Notes under the pieces: model-generated
Told to the model about the DNA's origin: nothing
Seen by the model: only the letters and a program-made list of their open reading frames with translations
Databases searched by the model: none
In this document: positions 41,441 to 50,630 of the stretch, piece by piece
How positions within the stretch are numbered: position 1 is the first letter of the stretch
Layout of the letters: each line of letters opens with the position of its first letter
NCBI GenBank assembly: GCA_903951825.1
Contig: CAJBDJ010000066.1
Coordinates: 1-64,000 of the forward strand
Length of the DNA: 64,000 bases
Direction of reading: 5' to 3'
Origin: an uncultured Pseudomonadota bacterium
Lineage (GTDB): Bacteria > Pseudomonadota > Gammaproteobacteria > Burkholderiales > Rhodocyclaceae
Made by a program: the position numbers and the translations under genes

Positions 41441-44218
41441 TCAACAAGTCGCTTGCGGCCGGCTGCATTTTTCGAGCAAATAAGCGACCGATTGATAACT
41501 CAGCCCGGTTTCGGCGGTGAGGCCGATTTCGCAGGTGCGATTGGTCGAGACGCCGCCAACGCAAGCGGCCGGCAGTTCATCGTGAATTTTGCGCAAGGCG
41601 TGCTGGTTGAGTTCAGGGACGACGAAGCCGCGATCACCGCCAAAGCCGCAGCACGTGACACCGGCCGGTTCGACGATTTGATCGACACAGGCGGCCAGCA
41701 GCTTCCTCAATTTTCCATCCGAAGCGCTGCGGCGCACGCTGCAATTGACGTGCAGGGCAACCGGCCCGGCTTCCTTGTGGATGACCAGGCGTGGCAACAG
41801 GGCGTCATGGGCAAATTCATGGAAGTCATACACTTTCAATCGTCCGTCAAGCTGTGCTTGCAGCCGGGGCGAACAGGCGCTGGCATCCATGATGACCGGG
41901 TAACGGCCGTTTTCACTGGCGTCGATGAGTGCTGCGGCAAGGCGCGCCGACTGGGCCTCGGCTTCTTCAGCCATGCCTTTGCTGGCCAGCATCTGGCCGC
42001 AGCAGTGGCGGTCAACGTCCGGCGGCAGACGCGGCGTATATCCGGCGCGGGTCAACAAGGTGATGATGACATCGGCGAGTTGCGCCTCGCCGCTTGCCGA
42101 GGGCCCGAAAATTCGCCCGCCACAGGTCGGAAAATAGACCACCGTATCCGCTTCGGCAGCGTTCTGGCCGGGTGGCAGGGAGGGCAGCTTGCCGGCACGC
42201 GGCATTTCTTTCTTCCAGGCGCCACCGGAAATCCGCGCCAGAAAATTGTCACCGAGAACGCCGGAAACAGCATGACCGGCTTTTAGGCCGAGTCGTGTGG
42301 CGCCCGCCAGGGTGGCGAAATTATTTGCCGTCCAGGTATTGATCGCTCGCGTGGTGTTGCCCAAACGACGGCCGCGCAGAAGGCGGGTGAGGTCGCCGGT
42401 ATTGATGTCAACCGGGCAGGCGGTCGAACACAAGCCGCAACCGGCGCAGGTATCGAGGCCCAGGTAGGTGAATGCCTCGGCCATCGCGTCGCGCGGCTCG
42501 CCGCCGCTCGCCCGGCGCGCCAGTTCGCGGACGCTGACAATACGCTGGCGCGGGCTGAGGGTCAGGCCGTGCGAGGGACACAGCGGCTCGCAAAAGCCGC
42601 ACTCGATGCAGCGGTCGACCAGCGTCTCGGCCGGCGGCATCGGTTTCAGGTGTTCAAGGTGCGCCTGCGGATTGTCGTTGAGAATGACGCCGGGGTTGAG
42701 CAGGTTTTGCGGATCGAAAATCTGCTTGATGCGGCGCATCAGATCGGTGGCTTCCTTGCCCCATTCCATTTCGACAAAGGGTGCCATATTGCGGCCGGTG
42801 CCGTGTTCAGCCTTCAGCGAACCCGCGTATTTATTGACGACGAGATCGGCGATGGCGTCCATGAAGCGGGCGTAGCGGTCGATTTCCGACGCCTCGCCAA
42901 AATCCTGGGTAAATACAAAATGCAGGTTGCCTTCCAGCGCATGGCCGAAAATAATCGCCTCGTGGTAACCGTACTGGCGCAGCAGCGCTTGCAGATCGAG
43001 GGTGGCATCGGCCAGCGAGACGATCGGGAAGGCAACGTCCTCGATGATGACGGTGGTGCCACTGCGGCGCATGGCGCCGACCGAGGGGAAGGTGCCTTTG
43101 CGTACCTTCCAGTACATCTCGCAGGTTTGCGGGTCGCTTGAAAAAACCATCGGTTCGAGCGTCGTGACACCTTCCATCGCCGCCTCAACGGCAGTAATCC
43201 GGGCGCTGATGCTGGCCTTGTCGGCGGCGCGAACTTCGATCAACAAAGCTGCTGCGTCGTCGCCCAGTTGGCGGATAAGCGGCGGCAGGCCGGGTTTGTT
43301 TTCGACTGAGCGCAGCGCCGGACGGTCGAGCAACTCAACCGCCGCCACTGGTTGCGGCTTGAGGCGGATGACCGCCTCGCAGGCACTGCGGATATCCGGG
43401 AAAAAGACCAGGGCGCTGGCCTTGAACGGGTCTTCAACAACGGTCTGATAGGTAATCCGTGAAATGAAGCCGAGCGTGCCTTCCGAGCCGATCATCAAGT
43501 GCGCCAGGATGTCGACCGGGTTCTCATAGTCAACCAGGGCATTGAGACTGTAGCCGCAGGTGTTCTTGATCTTGAATTTGTGACGGATGCGTTCGGCCAG
43601 GCGCGGGTTGTCGCGCGTTTCACGACCCAGGCGCTCTAGTTCGCCGAGCAGCGCCGCGTGGCTTTGAGCGAAGGCGGCACGGCTTGCCGCATCTTCGGTA
43701 TCGAGCAAGGTGCCGTCGGCGAGCATGACGCGCATCCCGACGAGGGTGCGGTAACTGTTTTGCGCCGTTCCGCAGCACATTCCGGAAGCATTGTTGGCGG
43801 CGATGCCGCCGATTTTGGCCGCGCCGATCGAGGCCGGATCCGGGCCGATTTTTTTGCCGAACGGCGCCAGGCGACGATTGACCTCAGCGCCGATAATCGC
43901 CGGCCCGAGCGTCACCCGGCTGGCATCGGCATTCACTTCGCAGGTCGCGAACCCCTCACCGATCAGCGCCAGCACGCCGGCACTGATCGCCTGCCCCGAG
44001 AGGCTGGTGCCGGCCGCGCGGAAAGTCACCGGACGCTGGTTGGCGCAGGCGGCGGCGAGCACCGATTCGAGGTCGTTTTCTGACTCGACGACGGCAATCA
44101 CCTCCGGCGTCAGCCGGTAAAAACTCGCGTCGGTGCCATAGGCAAGGCGGCGCAGTTCATCGGTAATGACCTGGTCGGCGGGAAGCGACCGCCGCAATGC
44201 TTCGATGAGGGCGCTCAT
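41441..44218 (-). CDS. dld: FAD/Fe-S D-lactate dehydrogenase (Dld-II type)
   Basis: A 925-residue fused oxidoreductase. The N-terminal FAD-binding domain (FRAAGTSLSGQAISAG, about residues 72-87) and FAD-oxidase C-terminal domain are followed by two [4Fe-4S] motifs (CIECGFCEPLC and CAGCGLCSTACPV, near residues 540-630). A CCG-type region (HCCGQMLAS, TCCGFGGDRGF) closes the protein. This layout is that of the Dld-II D-lactate dehydrogenases described in Shewanella next to lldEFG. The substrate D-lactate is inferred from the neighbours; related enzymes use D-2-hydroxyglutarate or glycolate. The ATG at 44218 overlaps the lutB stop by four bases; the longer frame inside lutB is rejected. Confidence 0.88.
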   Translation of the reverse strand: MSALIEALRRSLPADQVITDELRRLAYGTDASFYRLTPEVIAVVESENDLESVLAAACANQRPVTFRAAGTSLSGQAISAGVLALIGEGFATCEVNADASRVTLGPAIIGAEVNRRLAPFGKKIGPDPASIGAAKIGGIAANNASGMCCGTAQNSYRTLVGMRVMLADGTLLDTEDAASRAAFAQSHAALLGELERLGRETRDNPRLAERIRHKFKIKNTCGYSLNALVDYENPVDILAHLMIGSEGTLGFISRITYQTVVEDPFKASALVFFPDIRSACEAVIRLKPQPVAAVELLDRPALRSVENKPGLPPLIRQLGDDAAALLIEVRAADKASISARITAVEAAMEGVTTLEPMVFSSDPQTCEMYWKVRKGTFPSVGAMRRSGTTVIIEDVAFPIVSLADATLDLQALLRQYGYHEAIIFGHALEGNLHFVFTQDFGEASEIDRYARFMDAIADLVVNKYAGSLKAEHGTGRNMAPFVEMEWGKEATDLMRRIKQIFDPQNLLNPGVILNDNPQAHLEHLKPMPPAETLVDRCIECGFCEPLCPSHGLTLSPRQRIVSVRELARRASGGEPRDAMAEAFTYLGLDTCAGCGLCSTACPVDINTGDLTRLLRGRRLGNTTRAINTWTANNFATLAGATRLGLKAGHAVSGVLGDNFLARISGGAWKKEMPRAGKLPSLPPGQNAAEADTVVYFPTCGGRIFGPSASGEAQLADVIITLLTRAGYTPRLPPDVDRHCCGQMLASKGMAEEAEAQSARLAAALIDASENGRYPVIMDASACSPRLQAQLDGRLKVYDFHEFAHDALLPRLVIHKEAGPVALHVNCSVRRSASDGKLRKLLAACVDQIVEPAGVTCCGFGGDRGFVVPELNQHALRKIHDELPAACVGGVSTNRTCEIGLTAETGLSYQSVAYLLEKCSRPQATC

Positions 44219-45645
44219 GCTTTCTCCTTGAGTAAATCGCGCAAGCGTTTTGGCGCCGGTTTCAGGGGGGTTCGCACCGCAGTCCACGGCCCTTGCCGGC
44301 TGGGTGTCAGGCAGTTAAAGCGACTGGCCAGCCAGGAGGTGATGCCGTACAGCGTCGGGCTGCGATAAATCCGCGCCCAGATTTGCCAAACGCCGCTCAT
44401 CAGACGGCTGCGGGCTGCTCCCTGGCCGCGCAGTCGCGGATCGTCATGGGGCGCGCTGAAGGCTTCACTGCGCAAGCGCATCAGCAAGTCGGGAATCGGT
44501 ATCTTTACCGGGCAAACCTCGCCGCAGGCGCCACACAGCGAGGATGCCGTCGTCAGCGTGGCGGTGGCTTCGAGGCCGAGCAAGTGCGGCGAAACGATTT
44601 TGCCGATCGGCCCCGGATAGGTCGTGCCGTAAGCGTGACCGCCGATCCGCGTATACACCGGGCAGTGATTCATGCAGGCACCGCAGCGGATGCACTGCAG
44701 GGTGGTGCGCAATTGCTCGTCGGCGTAGGCCTGCGTGCGGCCGTTGTCGAGCAGTACCAGGTGCACTTCGTGCGGACCATCCTTCTCGCCCGGCCGGCGG
44801 GCGCCGGAGATCATGTTGAAATAGGTTGAAATATTCTGGCCGGTGGCCGAGCGCGTCAGCAACGAGAGCAGCGGCGGCACATGCGCGAGTTTTTCGACCA
44901 CCTTCTCGATACCGGTGATGGCGATATGAACCGGCGGTGCGGTCGTGCTCAGGCGGCCATTTCCCTCGTTTTCAACCAGACACAGGGTGCCGGTTTCAGC
45001 GACGGCAAAATTGACGCCGGACAAGCCGATGTCGGCAACCAGAAACTTCTCGCGCAACACCCGGCGGCCGATCTGGATCAATTCATCGACATTGTCGGTA
45101 TACGCGACGCCGTCCACCTTGTCGTGAAAGAGGTGGGCGATTTCTTCCTTGGTCTTGTGAATCGCCGGCATGATGATGTGCGACGGCTTTTCGCCGGCCA
45201 GCTGAACGATGTATTCGCCCATGTCCGACTCCATCGCCTCGATTCCCGCTGCCGCACACGCGTGATTCAGCTCGATTTCCTCGCTGACCATCGACTTGCC
45301 CTTGACCATCAGCTTTGCCGAGTGCGCCTTGCAGATGCCGAGAATGATGGCATTCGCCTCGTCCGGCGTTTCTGCCCAATGCACCTGAATACCATTCCCG
45401 GTCAACCGGGCTTCCAGTTGCTCCAGCAACTCGGGCAGCTTGCCGAGGTTGTACTGGCGGATCTGCTCGCCCAGCGTGCGCAGGGTTTCCAGTTCGAGCG
45501 GGTCGTCAAACTGGGCGCTGCGCTTGGCGATCAGAAAATCCATCGCCGCGCGAAAACTCCGGCGCAAAGCGGGATTGTCGACAGCCGCCCTGGCGCGCGC
45601 ACGAAATCCTGCGCCGGGCATGAACTGCATTGTGTGTTCGCTCAT
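44215..45645 (-). CDS. lutB: Lactate utilisation iron-sulfur protein LutB/LldF
   Basis: A 476-residue subunit of the LutABC (LldEFG) L-lactate dehydrogenase complex. The N-terminal half is an LUD (DUF162) domain (KGKSMVSEEIELNHA, GVNFAVAETGTLCLVENEG). Two ferredoxin-type clusters follow: CIRCGACMNHCPVY near residue 315 and CGACGEVCPVKIP near residue 370. A C-terminal LutB-specific domain ends the protein. It overlaps lutC and dld by four bases on each side, so the four genes are translationally coupled. Confidence 0.94.
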   Translation of the reverse strand: MSEHTMQFMPGAGFRARARAAVDNPALRRSFRAAMDFLIAKRSAQFDDPLELETLRTLGEQIRQYNLGKLPELLEQLEARLTGNGIQVHWAETPDEANAIILGICKAHSAKLMVKGKSMVSEEIELNHACAAAGIEAMESDMGEYIVQLAGEKPSHIIMPAIHKTKEEIAHLFHDKVDGVAYTDNVDELIQIGRRVLREKFLVADIGLSGVNFAVAETGTLCLVENEGNGRLSTTAPPVHIAITGIEKVVEKLAHVPPLLSLLTRSATGQNISTYFNMISGARRPGEKDGPHEVHLVLLDNGRTQAYADEQLRTTLQCIRCGACMNHCPVYTRIGGHAYGTTYPGPIGKIVSPHLLGLEATATLTTASSLCGACGEVCPVKIPIPDLLMRLRSEAFSAPHDDPRLRGQGAARSRLMSGVWQIWARIYRSPTLYGITSWLASRFNCLTPSRQGPWTAVRTPLKPAPKRLRDLLKEKA

Positions 45646-46313
45646 GCCTCGTCTCCTTGCAGCAGAACAATCAACTCCTTCGGCCCATGGGCGCCGTAGG
45701 CCAGGGTCACCTGAATATCGGCCGTTTTCGAGGGGCCGGAAATCAGCAGCGCGTTGGTCGGCAGGCCGGCGACCCAGGCTTCCTGCTCGACGACTTCATG
45801 GAAAGTGTTGTAAATCTTTCCGGCATCGAGCAAAACAATGTGCAGCGCCGGCACCAGTGACATCAGGCGCGGCTCGTGCGCGTCCGGCCAGAGCACCAGC
45901 GTCCCGGTTTCGGCGATGGCGCAACGGGCGGCGGTCAAGCTGGCCGGAATGTCGTGGAACATTTCCGCCTTCCAGCGCTCGATCGGCGCCTCGTAGGTCG
46001 GGCAAGCCACGCCCTCGGCAGTCAACGCCGACCTGGCTCGTGCGCCGTGCGGCGTTCCCGGCGCCAGCAGCAATCTGCCGATCTGCCTGGCGGCAAGAAT
46101 TTCAGCCAGTTTTTGCGGCCAGGAAGCGGCAGAGACTAAGTGCACTTCGGCATGAGCCAACTCGATGTGGCGACGGAATCGCGCGACTTTCTCCGCCGGA
46201 AGCTCGGCGCTGCGGTGTGCGGCATACCACGCGGCGACATCGGGCGCGGCTTTGGGCAAAACCGGTGCGGACCGCAATTTGGCAAAAATCCGTTGGCGTG
46301 CGCTGGCGTTCAT
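45642..46313 (-). CDS. lutC: Lactate utilisation protein LutC/LldG
   Basis: A 223-residue LUD-domain (DUF162) protein, the third subunit of the L-lactate oxidising complex. The conserved CAIAETGTLVLWPDAHEPRL and GPSKTADIQVTLAYGAHGPKEL segments near the C-terminus mark the family. It contains no Fe-S cluster motif. It overlaps lutA upstream and lutB downstream by four bases. The order lutA-lutC-lutB differs from the lutA-lutB-lutC order of Bacillus subtilis. Confidence 0.93.
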   Translation of the reverse strand: MNASARQRIFAKLRSAPVLPKAAPDVAAWYAAHRSAELPAEKVARFRRHIELAHAEVHLVSAASWPQKLAEILAARQIGRLLLAPGTPHGARARSALTAEGVACPTYEAPIERWKAEMFHDIPASLTAARCAIAETGTLVLWPDAHEPRLMSLVPALHIVLLDAGKIYNTFHEVVEQEAWVAGLPTNALLISGPSKTADIQVTLAYGAHGPKELIVLLQGDEA

Positions 46314-47104
46314 TTGGCGGCTCCTTGCTCGGTACGACGCAACAGGAAACTGGCGATATGCTCACCGGGCAGTGTCGCGCTGGTCTGGCCATCCTGCGCG
46401 TCTTTCCAGGCGGCATGACCGAGGATGTTCATCAGGCAGCCGCAATCGGCACTGAGCACGCGCTCGGCGCCGGTCGCCTTGAGCGACTCAAGTTTGTCGG
46501 CGACCATTGCGGCGGAAATCTCCGGCTGCTTGAGCGAGAAAGTGCCGCCGAAGCCGCAACATTCGGATTCATGATCCTGCATTGCGACGGTGACGCCTTT
46601 CATGCCGTCGAGCAATTGGCGGCTGCTGAGATGAACGCCCATTTCGCGCCGCGCCGAGCACGAGGTATGTAAAACAACGGTGCACTCGGCACCTTGATCC
46701 TGCGCTGCATAGCCGAGCACATTGACCAGGAAATCAGTGAATTCATAAACCCGCAGCGACAGGGCTTCAGCCTGCGCCCGGCGTTGCGGATCATCGGCAA
46801 ACAGCCGTGGGTAGTGATGCTTGATCATCCCCGCGCAGGAACCGGACGGCACAACCAGCGGCCAGTTTTCGGGAAACAGAGTCAGTTGATGCGCCGCGAC
46901 CGCCCGCGCCTGATCGGGAAATCCGCTCGTATAAGCCGGTTGTCCGCAACACGTCTGGGCGACGGGAAAATGTACGCGGATACCTTCGCGCTCAAGCAAG
47001 GTGATGGCGTCGAGGCCGGCGCCGGGAAAAAACTGGTCAACGACGCAGGTGGCGAAAAAGTAAATGTCTGCCGGGCGCTTGCCGGCAACGCCTTGTGTTT
47101 GCAT
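46310..47104 (-). CDS. lutA: Lactate utilisation protein LutA/LldE
   Basis: A 264-residue subunit with two CCG domains (QTCCGQPAYTSGFPDQA near residue 55 and ECCGFGGTFSLKQPEIS near residue 185), each a heterodisulfide-reductase-like Fe-S or redox site. It is the first gene of the lutA-lutC-lutB-dld operon. A GGAGA ribosome site lies before the ATG. A GntR-type operator and a strong promoter lie just upstream, so expression should respond to lactate. No lactate permease gene (lldP/lutP) is in the window. Confidence 0.94.
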   Translation of the reverse strand: MQTQGVAGKRPADIYFFATCVVDQFFPGAGLDAITLLEREGIRVHFPVAQTCCGQPAYTSGFPDQARAVAAHQLTLFPENWPLVVPSGSCAGMIKHHYPRLFADDPQRRAQAEALSLRVYEFTDFLVNVLGYAAQDQGAECTVVLHTSCSARREMGVHLSSRQLLDGMKGVTVAMQDHESECCGFGGTFSLKQPEISAAMVADKLESLKATGAERVLSADCGCLMNILGHAAWKDAQDGQTSATLPGEHIASFLLRRTEQGAAK

Positions 47105-47121
47105 TTTGTCTCCGTTGGTAA

Positions 47122-47136
47122 ATTGGTAAAACCAAT
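47122..47136. promoter_or_regulatory. LldR/PdhR-type operator upstream of lutA
   Basis: A perfect palindrome ATTGGT-AAA-ACCAAT fits the TTGGT-N3-ACCAA consensus of FadR-subfamily regulators such as LldR and PdhR. A further half-site TTGGT lies at 47115-47119. It would sit at about +10 to +24 of the lut transcript, a position where a bound repressor blocks transcription. The divergent gene encodes a regulator of that subfamily. Confidence 0.8.
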
Positions 47137-47151
47137 ATTCAGCGAGATAAA

Positions 47152-47180
47152 AATATAAGTGATAACCAGTACTTAGTCAA
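47152..47180 (-). promoter_or_regulatory. Promoter of the lut-dld operon
   Basis: On the minus strand TTGACT (47180-47175) and TATATT (47157-47152) are separated by exactly 17 bases. Each hexamer matches the sigma70 consensus at five of six positions. Transcription would start near 47145, just before the operator. Confidence 0.75.
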
Positions 47181-47203
47181 TAAACCAAGGGAAACCCTGA
47201 GGC

Positions 47204-47232
47204 TTGCGGTTTACCGGTTTGCTTAATAGAAT
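47204..47232 (+). promoter_or_regulatory. Promoter of the regulator-ppsA transcript
   Basis: TTGCGG at 47204-47209 and TAGAAT at 47227-47232 have a 17-base spacer. A half-site ACCAAT at 47244-47249 overlaps the probable start region and could allow weak autoregulation. This promoter is back to back with that of the lut operon. Confidence 0.5.
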
Positions 47233-47267
47233 GCCGCGGTCTTACCAATCATATTGATGGTGTTGCC

Positions 47268-48044
47268 ATGCCGAACAAGGTTCAGGTTCCACGTATTTCC
47301 GACGCGGTTGCCGCTTCGCTCGAACGCCGCATCCTTGAGGGTTCCTTGAAGCCGGGTGACCGCCTGCCGCCGGAACGCGAATTGGCCGCTGAATTCGGCG
47401 TTTCCCGCCCGTCCTTGCGCGAAGCGATCCAGAAGCTGGCGACCAAGGGGCTGGTGCAAACCCGCCAGGGCGGCGGCACCTCGGTAACAGACTCGCTGGA
47501 GTCATCTTTTTTCGACCCTTGGCAAGACTTGATGGGCGCCCATCCCAATCTCCGCGAAGACATGCTGGAGTTCCGCCGGATGCTTGAGGGGCAAGCCGCC
47601 GAGTGGGCCGCCGAACGTGCCACCGAAGCCGATTTGAAGCGCCTGACTCTGGCCTTCGAGAGTCTCAACGAGGCATTTTCCGCCGATGATCTCGGACGTC
47701 GCGCACAAACCGACATCGCCTTTCATCAAGCGGTCGGCGAAGCCGCGCATAACGTGCTCCTCGGCCATCTTTCAGCCGCCTTGCTGCGCCTGATGCACGA
47801 CAACATCAGCCTCAATCTTGGCGAACTGAGGAACATTCCCGCCGCCGGCGTCTCGCTGAAAAGCCAGCATGGCGCCATTTTCTCAGCCATTGCCGAGCGC
47901 AAGCCGGGGGCGGCGCGCGCTGCCGCCGAAACACATATTGATTTCGTCCGCGCCACCCTCGCCCAGTCGCTGCGTTCCGCTGCCCGCCGCGAAACTGCCG
48001 AGCGCCGCCTGCACACCGATTTTCCTGTTTCTTCAACTTCTTGA
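47268..48044 (+). CDS. lldR: GntR/FadR-family regulator, probable lactate regulator LldR
   Basis: A 258-residue transcription factor. The N-terminal winged helix (about residues 8-75) contains [20 protein letters not shown], then [20 protein letters not shown] and a QGGGTSV wing. The C-terminal FCD ligand-binding domain (about residues 95-235) carries the metal-site Asp/His pattern. It belongs to the FadR subfamily, where LldR and PdhR bind TTGGT-N3-ACCAA sites; one such site lies before the divergent lutA. The ligand (lactate or pyruvate) is inferred. The ppsA start lies 23 bases after its stop. Confidence 0.87.
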   Translation: MPNKVQVPRISDAVAASLERRILEGSLKPGDRLPPERELAAEFGVSRPSLREAIQKLATKGLVQTRQGGGTSVTDSLESSFFDPWQDLMGAHPNLREDMLEFRRMLEGQAAEWAAERATEADLKRLTLAFESLNEAFSADDLGRRAQTDIAFHQAVGEAAHNVLLGHLSAALLRLMHDNISLNLGELRNIPAAGVSLKSQHGAIFSAIAERKPGAARAAAETHIDFVRATLAQSLRSAARRETAERRLHTDFPVSSTS

Positions 48045-48067
48045 TCCGACCCCCGAAAGGAATCCCG

Positions 48068-50446
48068 ATGGAGCCCAATGTCATCCCCTTTGAACAACTG
48101 CGCATGACCGATGTCGAGCAGGTTGGCGGCAAAAATTCGTCACTCGGCGAAATGATCAGCCAGCTGGCCAGCTCCGGCGTTCGCGTGCCGGGCGGCTTTG
48201 CGACGACGGCGTCGGCTTATCGCGAGTTTCTCGCGCAGAGCGGTCTCGACCACAAAATCAACGCCGCGCTCGATGCCCTCGACGTTGAAGACGTCAACGC
48301 GCTCGCCGCCTGTGGCGCGCAGATTCGTCAATGGATCATGGATACCCCGTTTCCGGTCAGCCTGACGGTTGCCATCACCGAGCAGTACCAGCGCCTGGTC
48401 ACCGATTCCAGCGCCGATATGTCGTTTGCCGTGCGCTCGTCGGCCACCGCCGAAGATTTGCCCGACGCCTCCTTCGCCGGCCAGCAGGAAACCTTCCTCA
48501 ACATCGTTGGCCTGGACAACATCCTGCATGCGATCAAGGAGGTTTTTGCCTCGTTGTATAACGACCGCGCGATTTCCTACCGCGTGCACAAAAATTTCGT
48601 CCATGCCGATGTCGCCCTCTCGGCCGGCATTCAGCGCATGGTTCGCTCCGACAAGGGCGCCGCCGGCGTGATGTTCACGCTCGATACCGAATCCGGCTTC
48701 CGCGACGCGGTTTTTGTCACCTCCAGCTACGGTCTGGGCGAAACGGTGGTGCAGGGCGCGGTGAACCCGGATGAGTTTTACGTGCATAAACCCATGCTGG
48801 CTGCCGGCAAAAAGGCCGTTGTCCGCCGCAATATCGGCTCGAAGATGATCAAGATGACTTTCTCGAGCGAGAAAGTGGCCGGCAAATCGGTGATTACCGA
48901 AGACGTCAGCGAAGCGCAGCGCAACCAGTTCTCGATCAACGACGACGAAGTCATGGAACTCGCCCGCTACGCGATGATCATCGAAAAGCATTACGGCCGG
49001 CCGATGGACATCGAGTGGGGCAAGGACGGCATCGACGGCAAGCTCTACATTTTGCAAGCCCGTCCGGAAACCGTGCAATCGCAGAGCGGGGCAGGGAAAG
49101 TCGAAAAATTCAAGCTCAAGCAGTTCTCCCGCCAGCTCGCCTCCGGACGCGCGATTGGCCAGAAAATCGGCATCGGCCCGGTACGCATCGTCAGCGATCC
49201 GAAGGAGATGGATCAGGTTCAGCCCGGCGACGTGCTGGTGGCCGACATGACCGACCCCAACTGGGAGCCGGTGATGAAACGCGCCGCCGCCATCGTCACC
49301 AATCGCGGCGGGCGCACCTGCCACGCGGCGATCATTGCCCGCGAACTCGGCATACCGGCGATTGTCGGCTGTGGCGATGCGACCGAAACCCTGCACGAAG
49401 GCGAGATCGTCACCGTCTCATGCACTGAAGGCGACACCGGGCACGTCTATCGCGGCCGCCTCGATTTCGAGGTCACTTCGCGCGATATTTCCGCCATGCC
49501 GGAGATTCCGCTCAAAGTCATGATGAACGTCGGCAATCCCGAACTGGCCTTCGAGTTTGCCCAATTGCCCAACGCCGGCGTCGGTCTGGCGCGCGTCGAA
49601 TTCATCATCAACAACGTCATCGGCATCCACCCGAAGGCGATTCTCGATGTCGAGCGTCTGCCCGCCTCCAAACGCGAAGAAATCAAGCGTCGCGCACGCG
49701 GCTACGCTTCGGCAAAAGACTTTTTCGTTGAAAAACTGGTCGAGGGCGTCTCGACCATCGCCGCCGCCTTCTGGCCGAATCCGGTGATCGTTCGTCTCTC
49801 CGACTTCAAATCGAACGAATATCGCAAACTGCTCGGTGGCGATCTCTACGAGCCGGAAGAAGAAAACCCGATGCTCGGCTTCCGTGGCGCCTCGCGTTAC
49901 ATCGCGCAATCCTTCCGCGATTGCTTCGAGATGGAATGCCGCGCCATGAAGTATGTGCGTGAAGCGATGGGGCTAACCAACGTCCAACTGATGGTGCCTT
50001 TCGTGCGCACCGTCGGCGAAGGTCAGGCGGTCGTCGATCTGCTCGCCGAGCACGGCCTCAAGCAGGGCGAAAACGAGCTCAAGCTGATCATGATGTGCGA
50101 AATCCCGTCGAACGCGCTGCTCGCCGACGAATTCCTCAAGATATTCGACGGCTTTTCAATCGGCTCCAACGACCTGACCCAACTCACGCTCGGCCTCGAC
50201 CGCGACTCCGGACTCGTCGCCAATCTCTTCGACGAACGCGACCCGGCGGTCAAAAAGCTCCTGGCAATGGCCATCGCCGCCGCCAACCAGGCCGGGAAAT
50301 ACATCGGCATCTGCGGCCAGGGCCCGTCCGACCACCCGGATCTCGCCGAGTGGCTGATGGATCAGGGCATCAACAGCATCTCCCTCAACCCCGACACCGT
50401 CGTCGAAACCTGGACCCGCCTGGCGCTCCACAAAAAAGGCGGATGA
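48068..50446 (+). CDS. ppsA: Phosphoenolpyruvate synthase
   Basis: A 792-residue enzyme that converts pyruvate and ATP to PEP, AMP and phosphate for gluconeogenesis. The N-terminal ATP-grasp domain contains [10 protein letters not shown] and [20 protein letters not shown]. The phosphohistidine domain has the catalytic His in [18 protein letters not shown] (about residue 420). The C-terminal TIM barrel contains [16 protein letters not shown] and ICGQGPSD. A gaaagga site precedes the ATG at 48068; the frame is open to 48041. It is probably cotranscribed with the upstream regulator and ends at a strong terminator. Its regulator PpsR is encoded at 37.3 kb. Confidence 0.97.
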   Translation: MEPNVIPFEQLRMTDVEQVGGKNSSLGEMISQLASSGVRVPGGFATTASAYREFLAQSGLDHKINAALDALDVEDVNALAACGAQIRQWIMDTPFPVSLTVAITEQYQRLVTDSSADMSFAVRSSATAEDLPDASFAGQQETFLNIVGLDNILHAIKEVFASLYNDRAISYRVHKNFVHADVALSAGIQRMVRSDKGAAGVMFTLDTESGFRDAVFVTSSYGLGETVVQGAVNPDEFYVHKPMLAAGKKAVVRRNIGSKMIKMTFSSEKVAGKSVITEDVSEAQRNQFSINDDEVMELARYAMIIEKHYGRPMDIEWGKDGIDGKLYILQARPETVQSQSGAGKVEKFKLKQFSRQLASGRAIGQKIGIGPVRIVSDPKEMDQVQPGDVLVADMTDPNWEPVMKRAAAIVTNRGGRTCHAAIIARELGIPAIVGCGDATETLHEGEIVTVSCTEGDTGHVYRGRLDFEVTSRDISAMPEIPLKVMMNVGNPELAFEFAQLPNAGVGLARVEFIINNVIGIHPKAILDVERLPASKREEIKRRARGYASAKDFFVEKLVEGVSTIAAAFWPNPVIVRLSDFKSNEYRKLLGGDLYEPEEENPMLGFRGASRYIAQSFRDCFEMECRAMKYVREAMGLTNVQLMVPFVRTVGEGQAVVDLLAEHGLKQGENELKLIMMCEIPSNALLADEFLKIFDGFSIGSNDLTQLTLGLDRDSGLVANLFDERDPAVKKLLAMAIAAANQAGKYIGICGQGPSDHPDLAEWLMDQGINSISLNPDTVVETWTRLALHKKGG

Positions 50447-50542
50447 TTCTGCGTTGACCGTTGCCAATAAGGGGTTGTAAAGCCGGAACCCTAGAAAATT
50501 TCGTCGCGGGCAGTCGATCAACCAGCGAGCGGTTTAATGTGC

Positions 50543-50578
50543 TCGACGAGGCGTCCGAACGCCTCGTCGACCTATTTT
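50543..50578. terminator. Rho-independent terminator between ppsA and metY
   Basis: A perfect 12-base stem, TCGACGAGGCGT and ACGCCTCGTCGA with a CCGA loop (50543-50570), is followed by cctatttt. The two genes converge on it, so it may serve both. It is the strongest hairpin I saw in the window. Confidence 0.85.
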
Positions 50579-50630
50579 AAAACGCCTGAAAGCCGCGCTC
50601 GAGGGTTGCCGCTGTTGTCAAGCAATTGGC

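Noticed and set aside
50447-50630. Possible small gene between ppsA and metY
   Set aside because: The gap holds only the strong terminator; no frame has a ribosome site or protein-like composition.
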